Assembly (NCBI GenBank): GCA_937871605.1
Contig: CALMRM010000287.1
Location: forward strand, 1 to 17,283
Source: an uncultured Terriglobus sp.
GTDB lineage: Bacteria; Acidobacteriota; Terriglobia; Terriglobales; Acidobacteriaceae
Direction: 5' to 3'
DNA: 17,283 nucleotides
Numbering within the stretch: the first letter of the stretch is position 1; each line of letters starts with the position of its first letter. Under the pieces are notes generated by a model. That model did no database searches. It had not been told where the DNA came from and saw nothing but the letters and a program-made list of their open reading frames with translations. Below are positions 1-7,192 of the stretch, piece by piece. A program made the translations under genes and the position numbers.

Positions 1-963
1 ATGCGCAGCGGCGGCTACGGTGCCATCGGCGGTGTGACGATTACAGCCGCCTCCGGTGTGGAGATTGCGCTGTGGGACCTGGCAGGGCGCATTCTGCAGA
101 CGCCCGTGTGCAACCTGCTGGGTGGGCGCTTTCGCGACCGTGTGCGGTTCTATCGCACGTTGCAGGCGCCAGACAAACACCCCGCCGACGCCGCGAGTTG
201 GCCCGCGCAGATGGAGTATGAGTTGGCGCACAACCGGTACGGCTTTACCGCGTGGAAGGTGCAGGGCGACGGCGTGCCGACCACGGCAGACCCTACTTTC
301 TCCGAGCCGGGCCACGACCCTTATACCAATCAGCTGACCCTGCGCGATATCGATCGCATACTGATTCGCATGGAAGCGATTCGGAAGGTGCTGGGGCCGG
401 ATGCGGACTTTGCCATCGAGAACCACTGGAAGTACAGCATCGGTGATTCAATCCAGTTGCTGACGGCGTTGGAACACGTGCGGCCCATGTGGGTCGAGGA
501 CCCGTTACCGCCAGAGGAGATTGAGGCCACGGCAAAGCTGGCGCGCATGGTGCGCACGCCCATCTGCACGGGCGAGAACCTGTATGGGCTGCACGGCTTT
601 CGCCCGCTGATTGAGCAGCAGGCCTGCGCGGGCGTGCACATCGATATCCCCAAGTCCGGTGGCCTGTTCGAGTCCAAACGCATCTCTGACTTCGCCAGCC
701 AGTTTGGCATTTGGACCGCGGCGCACAATCCCGCAAGCCCGCTGGGTACCATCGCGTCGGTTCATGCGGCCGCTGCCATGCGTGATTTCCGCATTCATGA
801 ATTAGCCAAGTGGGTCGACTGGTGGCCCACGCTGGTCACCCATGAAGGACCGTTCTGGACGAACGGCTATTACGTCATTGAAGACAAACCCGGCTACGGT
901 GTGGAGATCAATCCAGACGTGGCCAAAGCGCACCTTGCACCCGGCGAAGTCTGGTGGGGATGA
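1..963 (+). CDS. Mandelate racemase/sugar-acid dehydratase family protein (enolase superfamily), 5' partial
   Basis: The visible 320 residues cover the end of the N-terminal capping domain and the whole C-terminal TIM barrel of an enolase-superfamily enzyme. Full members have about 400 residues, so roughly the first 80-100 lie before the window and the ATG at base 1 is probably internal. Visible active-site candidates are K86 (strand 2, AWKVQ), E140 and H142 (AIENHW), E166 (WVEDP), E192 (TGENLYG) and the acid-base pair D215 (HIDIPKSGG) and H242 (AAHNPASP). This layout fits the D-galactonate dehydratase-like subgroup, which removes water from an aldonic acid to give a 2-keto-3-deoxy acid. The third-strand metal ligand, usually Asp, is Glu here. 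The exact substrate cannot be read. The next gene, 54 bases downstream, is a related enzyme and probably shares the transcript. Whether this protein also has an export signal is unknown because its N-terminus is missing. Confidence 0.88.
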   Translation: MRSGGYGAIGGVTITAASGVEIALWDLAGRILQTPVCNLLGGRFRDRVRFYRTLQAPDKHPADAASWPAQMEYELAHNRYGFTAWKVQGDGVPTTADPTFSEPGHDPYTNQLTLRDIDRILIRMEAIRKVLGPDADFAIENHWKYSIGDSIQLLTALEHVRPMWVEDPLPPEEIEATAKLARMVRTPICTGENLYGLHGFRPLIEQQACAGVHIDIPKSGGLFESKRISDFASQFGIWTAAHNPASPLGTIASVHAAAAMRDFRIHELAKWVDWWPTLVTHEGPFWTNGYYVIEDKPGYGVEINPDVAKAHLAPGEVWWG

Positions 964-1017
964 CCGCAACGCGGCATGCACCGCACAACCGCTCGTTCTG
1001 AAAGGACTGTAGACCTA

Positions 1018-2397
1018 ATGGTGTTTGCTAATCGCTTCACAACCACCCGGCGCGGCATGATGAAGTCCACCATGGCCCTGTTTGCCGCAGGCATGTTGGG
1101 CAAGGGCATGCCGCTGGCAGAGGCACAAACCTCTGTTAAGAACGTGAACAAAAACAGCAGCCCATCCACGCTCAAGATTACGGACCTGCGTTACACCGTG
1201 GTCAAAAAACCGGGCCCAAGCCCCTGCCCCATCATCCGCATCGACACCAATCAGGGCGTCTACGGTTTGGGCGAGGTGCGCGACGTGGCGAACTACCAGT
1301 ACGCCATGGTGCTAAAGAACCGCATCATGGGCGAGAACCCGCTCAACGTAGATTTCCTGTTCGAGAAGCTTGCACAGTTCGGCGGTATCTCGCGACAGGC
1401 AGGCGGCGTGGTCGCCATCGAAATGGCGCTGTGGGACATCGTGGGCAAGGTCTACAACGTGCCCATTTACCAGATGCTGGGCGGCAAGTGGCGGGACAAA
1501 ATCCGCATCTACGCCGACACGCCAGAGGCCGACACGCCCCAGGAGTTCGCGCGCATTGTGAAAGAGCGCAAAGACCGTGGCTTCACCTGGATCAAGGCGG
1601 ACGTTGGCCCGGAGATTCTGAAAGGCAAGCCGGGGACGATTGTGGAGCCCGCCAATCAGCAGTCTGTGGAGTACGACAAGCGCCTGCCGCACCAGTTCAC
1701 CGGCAATGAGCTTACGGACAAGGGCATCGACGTCTACTGCGAGTACATTGCAGCCATCCGCGAGGCCATTGGCACGGACACGCCGCTGTGCACCGACCAC
1801 CTGGGCCACCTGGGCGTGAACAGCATTATCCGGCTGGGCCGCGCGTATGAAAAGTACAACCTGGAGTGGATGGAGGATGTGATCCCCTGGTGGTACACCG
1901 ACCAGCTGAAGCAAATTACGGACAGCATAGAAACACCCACCTGCACAGGCGAGGACATCTACGAGATCGCCGACTTTGAAACGCTCTGCAAGAACCACGC
2001 CGTCGACAAGATTCATCCGGACCTGTCCACCAGTGGTGGCATCCTGCGTACACACAAGATCGGCGACATGGCCTATAAGTACGGCGTGCCCATGGCCATG
2101 CACTTCGCCGGCACGCCCGTGGCCTGCATGGCCAACGTGCACTGCGCCGCTGCCACGCGCAACTTTCTGGCGCTTGAGAATCACTCGCTGGACGTGCCCT
2201 GGTGGCAGGACCTGGTGAACGAGGTCCCCAAACCCATCATCCAGCAGGGCTACATTCCAGTGCCTGACCTGCCGGGCCTAGGCGTGACGCTGAACGACGA
2301 GGTGATGAGGCAGCACCTCGCACCCGGTGTCGGCTACTTTGAACCTACACCCATGTGGGACGAGAAACAGTCCTTTGATGACCAACTGTTCAGCTAG
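1018..2397 (+). CDS. Tat-exported mandelate racemase/sugar-acid dehydratase family protein
   Basis: This is a 459-residue enolase-superfamily protein. I chose the ATG at 1018 rather than the in-frame ATG at 976 because AAAGGA lies at 1001-1006 and because this start gives a clean twin-arginine signal: TTTRRGMMK around R11-R12, then a hydrophobic stretch and an Ala-rich end near residue 36. The capping domain follows (about residues 45-160), then the barrel. Active-site candidates are K193 (WIKADVG), D260 (CTDHLGH), E286 (WMEDV), E312 (TGEDIYE), D335 (IHPDLSTSGG) and H362 (MAMHFAG). The pattern matches the D-galactonate dehydratase-like branch, so dehydration of a sugar acid is likely, but in the periplasm, which is uncommon for this superfamily. 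The His found two residues after the third-strand Asp in galactonate dehydratase is Leu here. The gene follows a related enzyme after 54 bases. The substrate is unknown. Confidence 0.9.
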   Translation: MVFANRFTTTRRGMMKSTMALFAAGMLGKGMPLAEAQTSVKNVNKNSSPSTLKITDLRYTVVKKPGPSPCPIIRIDTNQGVYGLGEVRDVANYQYAMVLKNRIMGENPLNVDFLFEKLAQFGGISRQAGGVVAIEMALWDIVGKVYNVPIYQMLGGKWRDKIRIYADTPEADTPQEFARIVKERKDRGFTWIKADVGPEILKGKPGTIVEPANQQSVEYDKRLPHQFTGNELTDKGIDVYCEYIAAIREAIGTDTPLCTDHLGHLGVNSIIRLGRAYEKYNLEWMEDVIPWWYTDQLKQITDSIETPTCTGEDIYEIADFETLCKNHAVDKIHPDLSTSGGILRTHKIGDMAYKYGVPMAMHFAGTPVACMANVHCAAATRNFLALENHSLDVPWWQDLVNEVPKPIIQQGYIPVPDLPGLGVTLNDEVMRQHLAPGVGYFEPTPMWDEKQSFDDQLFS

Positions 2398-2415
2398 AAG
2401 CAGCCGGTCAGCAAG

Positions 2416-2476
2416 GCAGCGAGTCAGCAAACCGCAGACAGCAAAGTTGCTGTACCTGGAACCGCTGAGTCGCTGC
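2416..2476. terminator. Nested stem-loop downstream of the dehydratase gene
   Basis: A 13-base outer arm at 2416-2428 pairs with 2464-2476 with one mismatch (G2423/G2469). It encloses a second hairpin in which ACAGCAA (2438-2444) pairs with TTGCTGT (2447-2453). The element begins 19 bases after the dehydratase stop codon and is followed by CTCTTACTG, not a proper T run. A terminator or 3'-end stabiliser is plausible. The word GTCAGCAA also occurs twice (2407-2414 and 2423-2430), so the region is made of short repeated words. Confidence 0.5.
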
Positions 2477-2529
2477 TCTTACTGAAGGAATCGGCCGGTT
2501 GGTGCGAACGGAACAAGATGTACCCACCT

Positions 2530-2613
2530 GCGGGCTGAAGGCCCGCGCTGTCATAGCCTGGGGCGTAGCCCCAGGTAGCGGTCCATAAAGAAAGCGGGCT
2601 GAAGGCCCGCGCT
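2530..2613. repeat. Palindromic repeat cluster (REP-like), three hairpins
   Basis: The element has two copies of a 17-base hairpin, GCGGGC-TGAAG-GCCCGC, at 2530-2546 and 2594-2610. The identity between the copies extends to 20 bases (2530-2549 and 2594-2613). They flank a different hairpin, CCTGGGGC (2557-2564) pairing with GCCCCAGG (2568-2575) across a 3-base loop. The arrangement hairpin A, hairpin B, hairpin A resembles a dispersed intergenic repeat that I associate with acidobacterial genomes. No open frame of interest lies in it. It separates the dehydratase pair from the RraA-like gene. Confidence 0.75.
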
Positions 2614-2619
2614 AACGGC

Positions 2620-2648
2620 TTGGCACCTTATACCTGCTGGGCTACTGT
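2620..2648 (+). promoter_or_regulatory. Possible promoter of the RraA-like gene
   Basis: TTGGCA (2620-2625) is one base from the -35 consensus. It is followed after exactly 17 bases by TACTGT (2643-2648), a weak -10 with three matches including the essential T, A and final T. If used, transcription would start about 4 bases before the ATG at 2659, which would leave out the AAGGA at 2649-2653. The two signals therefore compete, and this call is tentative. Confidence 0.3.
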
Positions 2649-2658
2649 AAGGACGACC

Positions 2659-3603
2659 ATGTCTAGATTGCTGAAGTTTGCCCTCGCCGCCTCCCTGATC
2701 GCAACCGTTGTACCCCTCTGTGCGCAGGTAAAGCAAACCCGCGAACAGATGATGTTCTACACCGCTGACTGGAGGGGTGAGCGCTTCCCAGACGGCCGCC
2801 CCAAGGTGCCGGACTCGTTGCTGACCCGCGCGCTCGATGTGTCCATCGAAGACATCTGGGAGTACCTGCGCGGCCTGGGCTACAACTGCCAGTTCGACAC
2901 CGGGTTTCAGGCGCTGCACCCGGACAAGCCGTTTGCGGGCCGCGCCCTGACGGCGCAGTACATGCCCTCGCGCCCGGACATGGCCAAGGCTATCGCCGCG
3001 GAAGGCAAGGCGGAGAGTCGCATTGCCTTTGGCAACAACAACAGCTGGCCCATCAACGAGCTGCAGATCGGCGACGTTTACATTGCCGACGGCTTTGGCA
3101 AGATCGTTGAGGGTACCCTGATCGGCTCCAACCTGGGCAGCGGTATTGCGGCGCACACCCATGTCGGCTTCATCTTCGACGCGGGCGTCCGCGACGCGGA
3201 AGAGAACCGCGAACTGCCCAACTTCAACGGTCTGTACCGTGCCTATGATCCCTCCGCCTGGAAGGACATGGTGCTGACGGGTATCAACACACCCATTCGC
3301 ATCGGCCGCGCCACTGTCCTGCCGGGTGACCTAGTCTTGGCCAAGCGTGATGGTGTCATCTTTATTCCGGCCCCGCTGGCAGAAGACGCCATCGCCAACG
3401 CAGAGTTCACCAACCTGGAAGACGCCTTCAACTTCTACCTGAACAGCCAGGGCACCAATGGCGGCAACTTCGAAGGGGGCTGGAACGGCAAGAAGTATGA
3501 CGCCCTGGCAGCGTGGGTCAAGGCCAACCCGGGCAAGCTCAAGATGTCGCAAGCACAGTTCGACAGCATTGAGGCCAAGCGCAAGAGCCGCCGCGGTAAC
3601 TAA
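2659..3603 (+). CDS. Exported RraA-like / HMG-aldolase-fold family protein
   Basis: This 314-residue protein has an N-terminal signal peptide (about residues 1-22, ending near LCAQ) followed by an RraA-like domain. The start at 2659 is supported by AAGGA at 2649-2653 and by the fit of the signal peptide. Family hallmarks are FGNNNSWPINELQIGDVYI, then GSNLGSG from G156, then the metal/substrate motif AGVRD with R178 and D179, and later LPGDLVLAKRDGVIFIP. Family members with enzymatic activity are divalent-metal aldolases cleaving 4-hydroxy-4-methyl-2-oxoglutarate-type keto acids; others, such as E. coli RraA, bind RNase E. An exported protein beside sugar-acid dehydratases favours an enzymatic role on a 2-keto acid, though this is inference. 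It is longer than minimal RraA (about 160 residues), with extra segments before and after the core. The C-terminal tail is basic (KRKSRRGN). Confidence 0.82.
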   Translation: MSRLLKFALAASLIATVVPLCAQVKQTREQMMFYTADWRGERFPDGRPKVPDSLLTRALDVSIEDIWEYLRGLGYNCQFDTGFQALHPDKPFAGRALTAQYMPSRPDMAKAIAAEGKAESRIAFGNNNSWPINELQIGDVYIADGFGKIVEGTLIGSNLGSGIAAHTHVGFIFDAGVRDAEENRELPNFNGLYRAYDPSAWKDMVLTGINTPIRIGRATVLPGDLVLAKRDGVIFIPAPLAEDAIANAEFTNLEDAFNFYLNSQGTNGGNFEGGWNGKKYDALAAWVKANPGKLKMSQAQFDSIEAKRKSRRGN

Positions 3604-3631
3604 CGCACCTGCCTGACTTAGTGGCGCTTCG

Positions 3632-3637
3632 TACAAT
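3632..3637 (+). promoter_or_regulatory. -10 element TACAAT six bases before the TrmJ start (leaderless type)
   Basis: TACAAT at 3632-3637 matches the -10 consensus in 5 of 6 positions and is followed by 6 bases and then GTG at 3644. Transcription would start at or next to the start codon. The purine run GGGAG (3638-3642) ends only one base before GTG, too close for a normal Shine-Dalgarno sequence. I see no convincing -35. Confidence 0.55.
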
Positions 3638-3643
3638 GGGAGC

Positions 3644-4393
3644 GTGACCGCCGATGGGCAGACCCGTGTTGCCGTGGTGTTGGTGCGTGCGCGTAACCCG
3701 CTCAACATTGGCGCAGCGGCGCGCGCCATGGGCAACTTCGGCTTTGCGGACCTGCGGCTGGTGAACGACTACGACGTGCCCTTTCACGAGGCGCGCTCTG
3801 CGGTGGACGCCGCACCCGTCCTGCATGCCGCACAGCAGTTTGCCAGCGTTGCCGATGCAGTAGCGGACTGCACATTGGTGGTAGGCACCACGGCCATGGG
3901 CGAGCGCAGATTGCTGCACCCGGTGGAGGTGTTGCGTGATGCCGTGCCGCACATGCAAGACGCCGTGACACGGCAGGACGGGCGCGTTGCGCTGCTTTTT
4001 GGGTCCGAGAAGACGGGCCTCTCCGCGGCAGAGATGAGCCACTGCCACCGCCTGCTGACCGTGCCCATGCGCAACGGCGGCATTAGCATGAACCTGGGTC
4101 AGGCAGTCGCCGTGTGCCTGTATGAAGTCGCGCGAGGGGCGCCACCGCAACGCACGTTGCCACCAGCATCGCGGCAGGCCAGCGGGGAAGAGCTGCAGCG
4201 ATTCGAATCGCTGTTACGCGAGGTGCTGCACGGCAGTGAGTACGACCGCCGCTTCCCTGGAAACATGGGCGAAGACGCGCTGCACCGGCTGGTGCGGCGG
4301 CTGACGCTGCCCGGGGATGACGTAGAGATCTGGCTCGGCATGCTGCGCCAGATGGTGTGGAAGCTGCAGGCGAACGCTCGACCGCCGTCCTAA
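3644..4393 (+). CDS. trmJ: TrmJ-type tRNA (Cm32/Um32) 2'-O-methyltransferase, SpoU/TrmH family
   Basis: This SPOUT-class RNA methyltransferase has 249 residues, close to the usual TrmJ length of about 245. The three family motifs are present. The first is RARNPLNIGAAARAM (N18, N21, R27), the second LLFGSEKTGLS with G120, S121 and E122, and the third ISMNLGQAVAVCLYE with S148 and N150 in the AdoMet-binding knot. The enzyme uses AdoMet to methylate the ribose 2'-OH of residue 32 in the tRNA anticodon loop. The C-terminal 80 residues are helical, as in TrmJ. The GTG start at 3644 fits the onset of homology and the -10 element just upstream. A different SpoU-family specificity cannot be excluded from motifs alone. 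It is a housekeeping gene flanked by accessory genes. Confidence 0.85.
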   Translation: MTADGQTRVAVVLVRARNPLNIGAAARAMGNFGFADLRLVNDYDVPFHEARSAVDAAPVLHAAQQFASVADAVADCTLVVGTTAMGERRLLHPVEVLRDAVPHMQDAVTRQDGRVALLFGSEKTGLSAAEMSHCHRLLTVPMRNGGISMNLGQAVAVCLYEVARGAPPQRTLPPASRQASGEELQRFESLLREVLHGSEYDRRFPGNMGEDALHRLVRRLTLPGDDVEIWLGMLRQMVWKLQANARPPS

Positions 4394-4430
4394 GTACCCT
4401 GGCAGGTGATGTGAGTTTCTCAAATCTCTT

Positions 4431-4544
4431 CGTCCTGAGCGGAGCACGCAGCGCGCAGTCGCAGGACCTGCTTTCCTATTGGGCTGCGTGCTGCTTTGGG
4501 GAGATGCAGGTCCCTCCACTTCGCTTCGCTCCGGTCGGGATGAC
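4431..4544. repeat. Diverged bipartite inverted repeat of the CCTGAGCGGAGC family
   Basis: The left half contains CGTCCTGAGCGGAGC (4431-4445) and AGTCGCAGGACCTGCTTTCC (4457-4476). The right half contains GCAGGTCC (4506-4513) and GCTCCGGTCGGGATGAC (4528-4544). The halves are imperfect reverse complements and match the better-preserved copy at 11373-11486 in order and sequence. It lies in the 325-base gap (4394-4718) between the TrmJ and S9 peptidase genes. No gene or transposase is seen in that gap; the rest holds the tandem repeat at 4557-4668 and the peptidase promoter region. Confidence 0.7.
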
Positions 4545-4556
4545 AAGTGTGTGAGG

Positions 4557-4668
4557 CTTTGCTTTCGGTCGGGTGACGAACGTGTGAGGCTTCGCTCCGG
4601 TCCGTATGACGAACGTGTGAGCTTCGCTCCGGTCGAAAGTGTGGCTTCGTCGGGTCGCGATGACAAAG
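4557..4668. repeat. Degenerate tandem repeat derived from the right end of the inverted repeat
   Basis: Units start with CTTCGCTCCGGTC or close variants and end in TGACGAACGTGTGAG or close variants. They start at 4557 (33 bases), 4590 (32 bases), 4622 (23 bases, shortened) and 4645 (24 bases). The segment just upstream (about 4524-4556) is a further variant that forms the right arm of the inverted repeat at 4431-4544. The series looks like local slippage or duplication of that arm. It is non-coding in any convincing sense, although one frame stays open through it into the peptidase gene. Confidence 0.65.
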
Positions 4669-4705
4669 CTGCCAATGCGCGTAACGTCAGAGGGAGCGGC
4701 GCTGG

Positions 4706-4711
4706 TAGACT
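4706..4711 (+). promoter_or_regulatory. -10 element TAGACT seven bases before the S9 peptidase start (leaderless type)
   Basis: TAGACT at 4706-4711 is followed by GCGTTGC and then ATG at 4719. No Shine-Dalgarno sequence lies in the 7 bases between. The purine run AGAGGGAG at about 4689-4696 is over 20 bases from the ATG and too distant. Together with the signal peptide that starts exactly at 4719, this favours a leaderless start. Confidence 0.5.
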
Positions 4712-4718
4712 GCGTTGC

Positions 4719-7175
4719 ATGAGCCACTTCTTGCTTCGCTCCGTCGCTGTGCTGGCGTTGAGTTCGTCTGCGTCGCTGTTTGCGCAGCAGACCCTGACCA
4801 CCGCTGACTACGCACGCGCGGAGAGCCGCCTGGCCTACAAGACAGCGCCGCTGGTGGACCACGCCGTGGACCGCGTGATCTGGCTCAAGACAGATCCAGC
4901 GGCCGCCGCTAGCGACCGCTTTTGGTACAAGGACACCAGCAATGGCGTGACCACGTTTATGCTGGCCGACGCAGAGAAGAAGACGAAAGCTCCTGCATTT
5001 GACCATGCCAGGATGGCGTCGGCATTGCAGTCCGCGGGCATTCGCAATGCCAACTCGGGCACCCTGCCGGTGACTGACTTGGAGTTTGCCGACCGCGATG
5101 CAACGCTGATCGTCACCGTACGCGGCGAGCGCTACCGCTGCGCACTGCCCGCGTACACCTGTGCCAAGCAGCCCGTGCCGCCCGCGCACCAGCAGACCAG
5201 GGCGAACGGCCAGCCGGAAGCTGGCGTCAGCGCCACCGGCACCGGCGGCAACGCTGGCATGAGCACCAATCCTGTGGCTGCCGCACCGTTGCGGCCGGGC
5301 CGGGATGAGGCGGTGGTATCGCCCGATGGCAAGCGTGCCGCTTTTATCCGCGACTGGAATCTCTGGGTGCGCGACGTGGCCACGGGCGAGGAGAAGCCGC
5401 TGACCACCGATGGCGTGACCAACTACGGCTACGCCACGGACAACGCAGGCTGGACACACAGCAACCGTGCCATTGTGGTCTGGTCGCCCGACTCGAAGAT
5501 GGTGGCCACCTTTCAGCAGGACCAGCGCAAGACCGGCATGATGTACCTGGTGAGCACGCAGGTGGGCCATCCCACGCTGGACGCGTGGCCCTACCCGCTG
5601 CCCGGCGACAAAGACGTGACGGTGATCGAGCGCGTCGTCATTGACACGGACACAGGCAAGGTGACGCGGCTAAAGACGCCACCCGACCAGCACCGCAGCA
5701 GCCTGTGCGACGACATCAGCTGCCGTGGCGGCGGCTGGGACGACGTGCAGTGGGCCGCCGACGGCAAGTCGTTAGCGTTCCTATCGACCAGTCGCGACCA
5801 CCGCAAAGAAAACCTCTTTATGGCGGATGTCGCCACGGGCGCGGTGCGCCCCGTCATGGAAGAAACCGTCTCCACCTTCTTCGAAAGCGGCAACGGACGC
5901 GTGAACTGGCGCTACCTGTCAAAGCGCAACGAGATCCTGTGGTTTAGCGAGCGCAGCAACTGGGGTCACCTGTACCTGTACGACGCGGGCACCGGCGCGC
6001 TGAAGCACCCCGTCACAGCGGGCGACTGGAACGTGACGCAGCTGCTGCGGGCCGATGAGAAGACGGGTGAGATCTTCTTTGAGGGCGTGGGCCGCGAGGC
6101 AGGCTGGGACCCGTACTACGCCGCTACGTACAAGGCGAAGCTGGACGGCAAAGAGGCAAACGGCGGTTTGAAGCTGCTGACCCCCGGCGACAGCAACCAT
6201 GCGGCCACACTGAGCGAGAACGGCAAGTACCTTGTCGACCTGTACAGCACGCCGCAGACGCCGCCCGTGGCCGTGCTGCGCGATGCTGACGGCAAGGAAC
6301 TGATGACGCTGGCCACTGCCGACATCTCGCGGCTGAAGGCGACCGGCTGGCAGCCGCCAATCAACATCAAGGTCAAGGCACGTGACGGCAAAACCGACCT
6401 GTATGGCCTCATGTTCAAGCCGTCGAACTTCGACGCGACAAAGAAGTACCCCATCGTGAACTACATCTACCCCGGCCCGCAAACGGGCTCGGTGGGTTCG
6501 CGCAACTTCAGCGCCTCGCGCGGGGACGACATGGCGCTGGCGGAGCTTGGCTTCATCGTCGTGTCGATCGACGGCATGGGCACGCCGTGGCGCTCCAAGA
6601 AGTTCCACGAGGCCTACTTTGGCGACATGGGCGACAACACCCTGCCCGACCAGGTGGCGGGCATGAAGCAGCTTGCATCGGAGAACCCATGGATCGACAG
6701 TAACCGCGCGGGCGTGTGGGGCCACAGTGGCGGCGGCTTTGCCACGGCAGACGCCATGTTCCGCTACCCGGACTTCTTCAAAGTGGGCTGGAGCGAAAGC
6801 GGCAACCACGACAACCGCAACTATGAGGATGACTGGGCTGAAAAGTGGATCGGCCTGGACGATAGCACGACCAAAAAGGCCTACGACGACCAGGCCAACG
6901 AGAGCATCGCCAAGAACCTGAAGGGCAAGCTGATGCTGGTGCACGGCACCATGGACGACAACGTGCCGCCCTCAAACACGCTGCTCGTAGTCGACGCGCT
7001 GATGAAGGCGGGCAAGGATTTCGACCTCCTGATGATTCCCAACGCTCACCACGGCTACGGCGACCAGACGTACTACATCGCGCGCCGCCGCTGGGACTAT
7101 TTTGTGCAGAACCTCGCCGGGGGCACGCCGCCGAAGGAGTACACACTGAAGCCCACGCCCATGCCGGGCCGCTAA
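4719..7175 (+). CDS. Secreted dipeptidyl-peptidase-IV-like serine peptidase (family S9)
   Basis: This 818-residue exported peptidase has a signal peptide (residues 1-22, ending LFAQ), a DPP-IV-type beta-propeller (about residues 120-560, with WSPDSK and DDVQWAADGKSLAF blades), and a C-terminal alpha/beta-hydrolase domain (about residues 600-800). The catalytic triad is visible: S670 in GHSGGGF, D746 in HGTMDDNV and H778 in AHHGYG. The nucleophile motif GHSGGG differs from the common GWSYGG of DPP-IV. Such enzymes release dipeptides from peptide N-termini, often after proline, in the periplasm or at the cell surface. The ATG at 4719 was chosen because an in-frame extension to 4479 would translate repeat DNA and bury the signal peptide. 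Substrate preference cannot be read from sequence. The gene appears monocistronic, followed by a large palindrome. Confidence 0.9.
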   Translation: MSHFLLRSVAVLALSSSASLFAQQTLTTADYARAESRLAYKTAPLVDHAVDRVIWLKTDPAAAASDRFWYKDTSNGVTTFMLADAEKKTKAPAFDHARMASALQSAGIRNANSGTLPVTDLEFADRDATLIVTVRGERYRCALPAYTCAKQPVPPAHQQTRANGQPEAGVSATGTGGNAGMSTNPVAAAPLRPGRDEAVVSPDGKRAAFIRDWNLWVRDVATGEEKPLTTDGVTNYGYATDNAGWTHSNRAIVVWSPDSKMVATFQQDQRKTGMMYLVSTQVGHPTLDAWPYPLPGDKDVTVIERVVIDTDTGKVTRLKTPPDQHRSSLCDDISCRGGGWDDVQWAADGKSLAFLSTSRDHRKENLFMADVATGAVRPVMEETVSTFFESGNGRVNWRYLSKRNEILWFSERSNWGHLYLYDAGTGALKHPVTAGDWNVTQLLRADEKTGEIFFEGVGREAGWDPYYAATYKAKLDGKEANGGLKLLTPGDSNHAATLSENGKYLVDLYSTPQTPPVAVLRDADGKELMTLATADISRLKATGWQPPINIKVKARDGKTDLYGLMFKPSNFDATKKYPIVNYIYPGPQTGSVGSRNFSASRGDDMALAELGFIVVSIDGMGTPWRSKKFHEAYFGDMGDNTLPDQVAGMKQLASENPWIDSNRAGVWGHSGGGFATADAMFRYPDFFKVGWSESGNHDNRNYEDDWAEKWIGLDDSTTKKAYDDQANESIAKNLKGKLMLVHGTMDDNVPPSNTLLVVDALMKAGKDFDLLMIPNAHHGYGDQTYYIARRRWDYFVQNLAGGTPPKEYTLKPTPMPGR

Positions 7176-7192
7176 CGCAGCTTCTTGTACGC

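Noticed and set aside
2659..3603. RraA as regulator of RNase E.
   Set aside because: The signal peptide and the extra length argue against a cytoplasmic RNase E inhibitor; the aldolase-type metal motif is present.
4557..4668. CRISPR array.
   Set aside because: The units abut or nearly abut without unique spacers, vary in length and sequence, and no cas gene is present.
4479..4718. In-frame 80-codon N-terminal extension of the S9 peptidase.
   Set aside because: It would translate tandem repeat DNA, precede a perfect signal peptide and ignore the -10 element at 4706-4711.
5919..6944. Minus-strand frame of 341 codons within the S9 peptidase.
   Set aside because: The peptidase frame has an intact catalytic triad and signal peptide; the antisense frame has no family signs.
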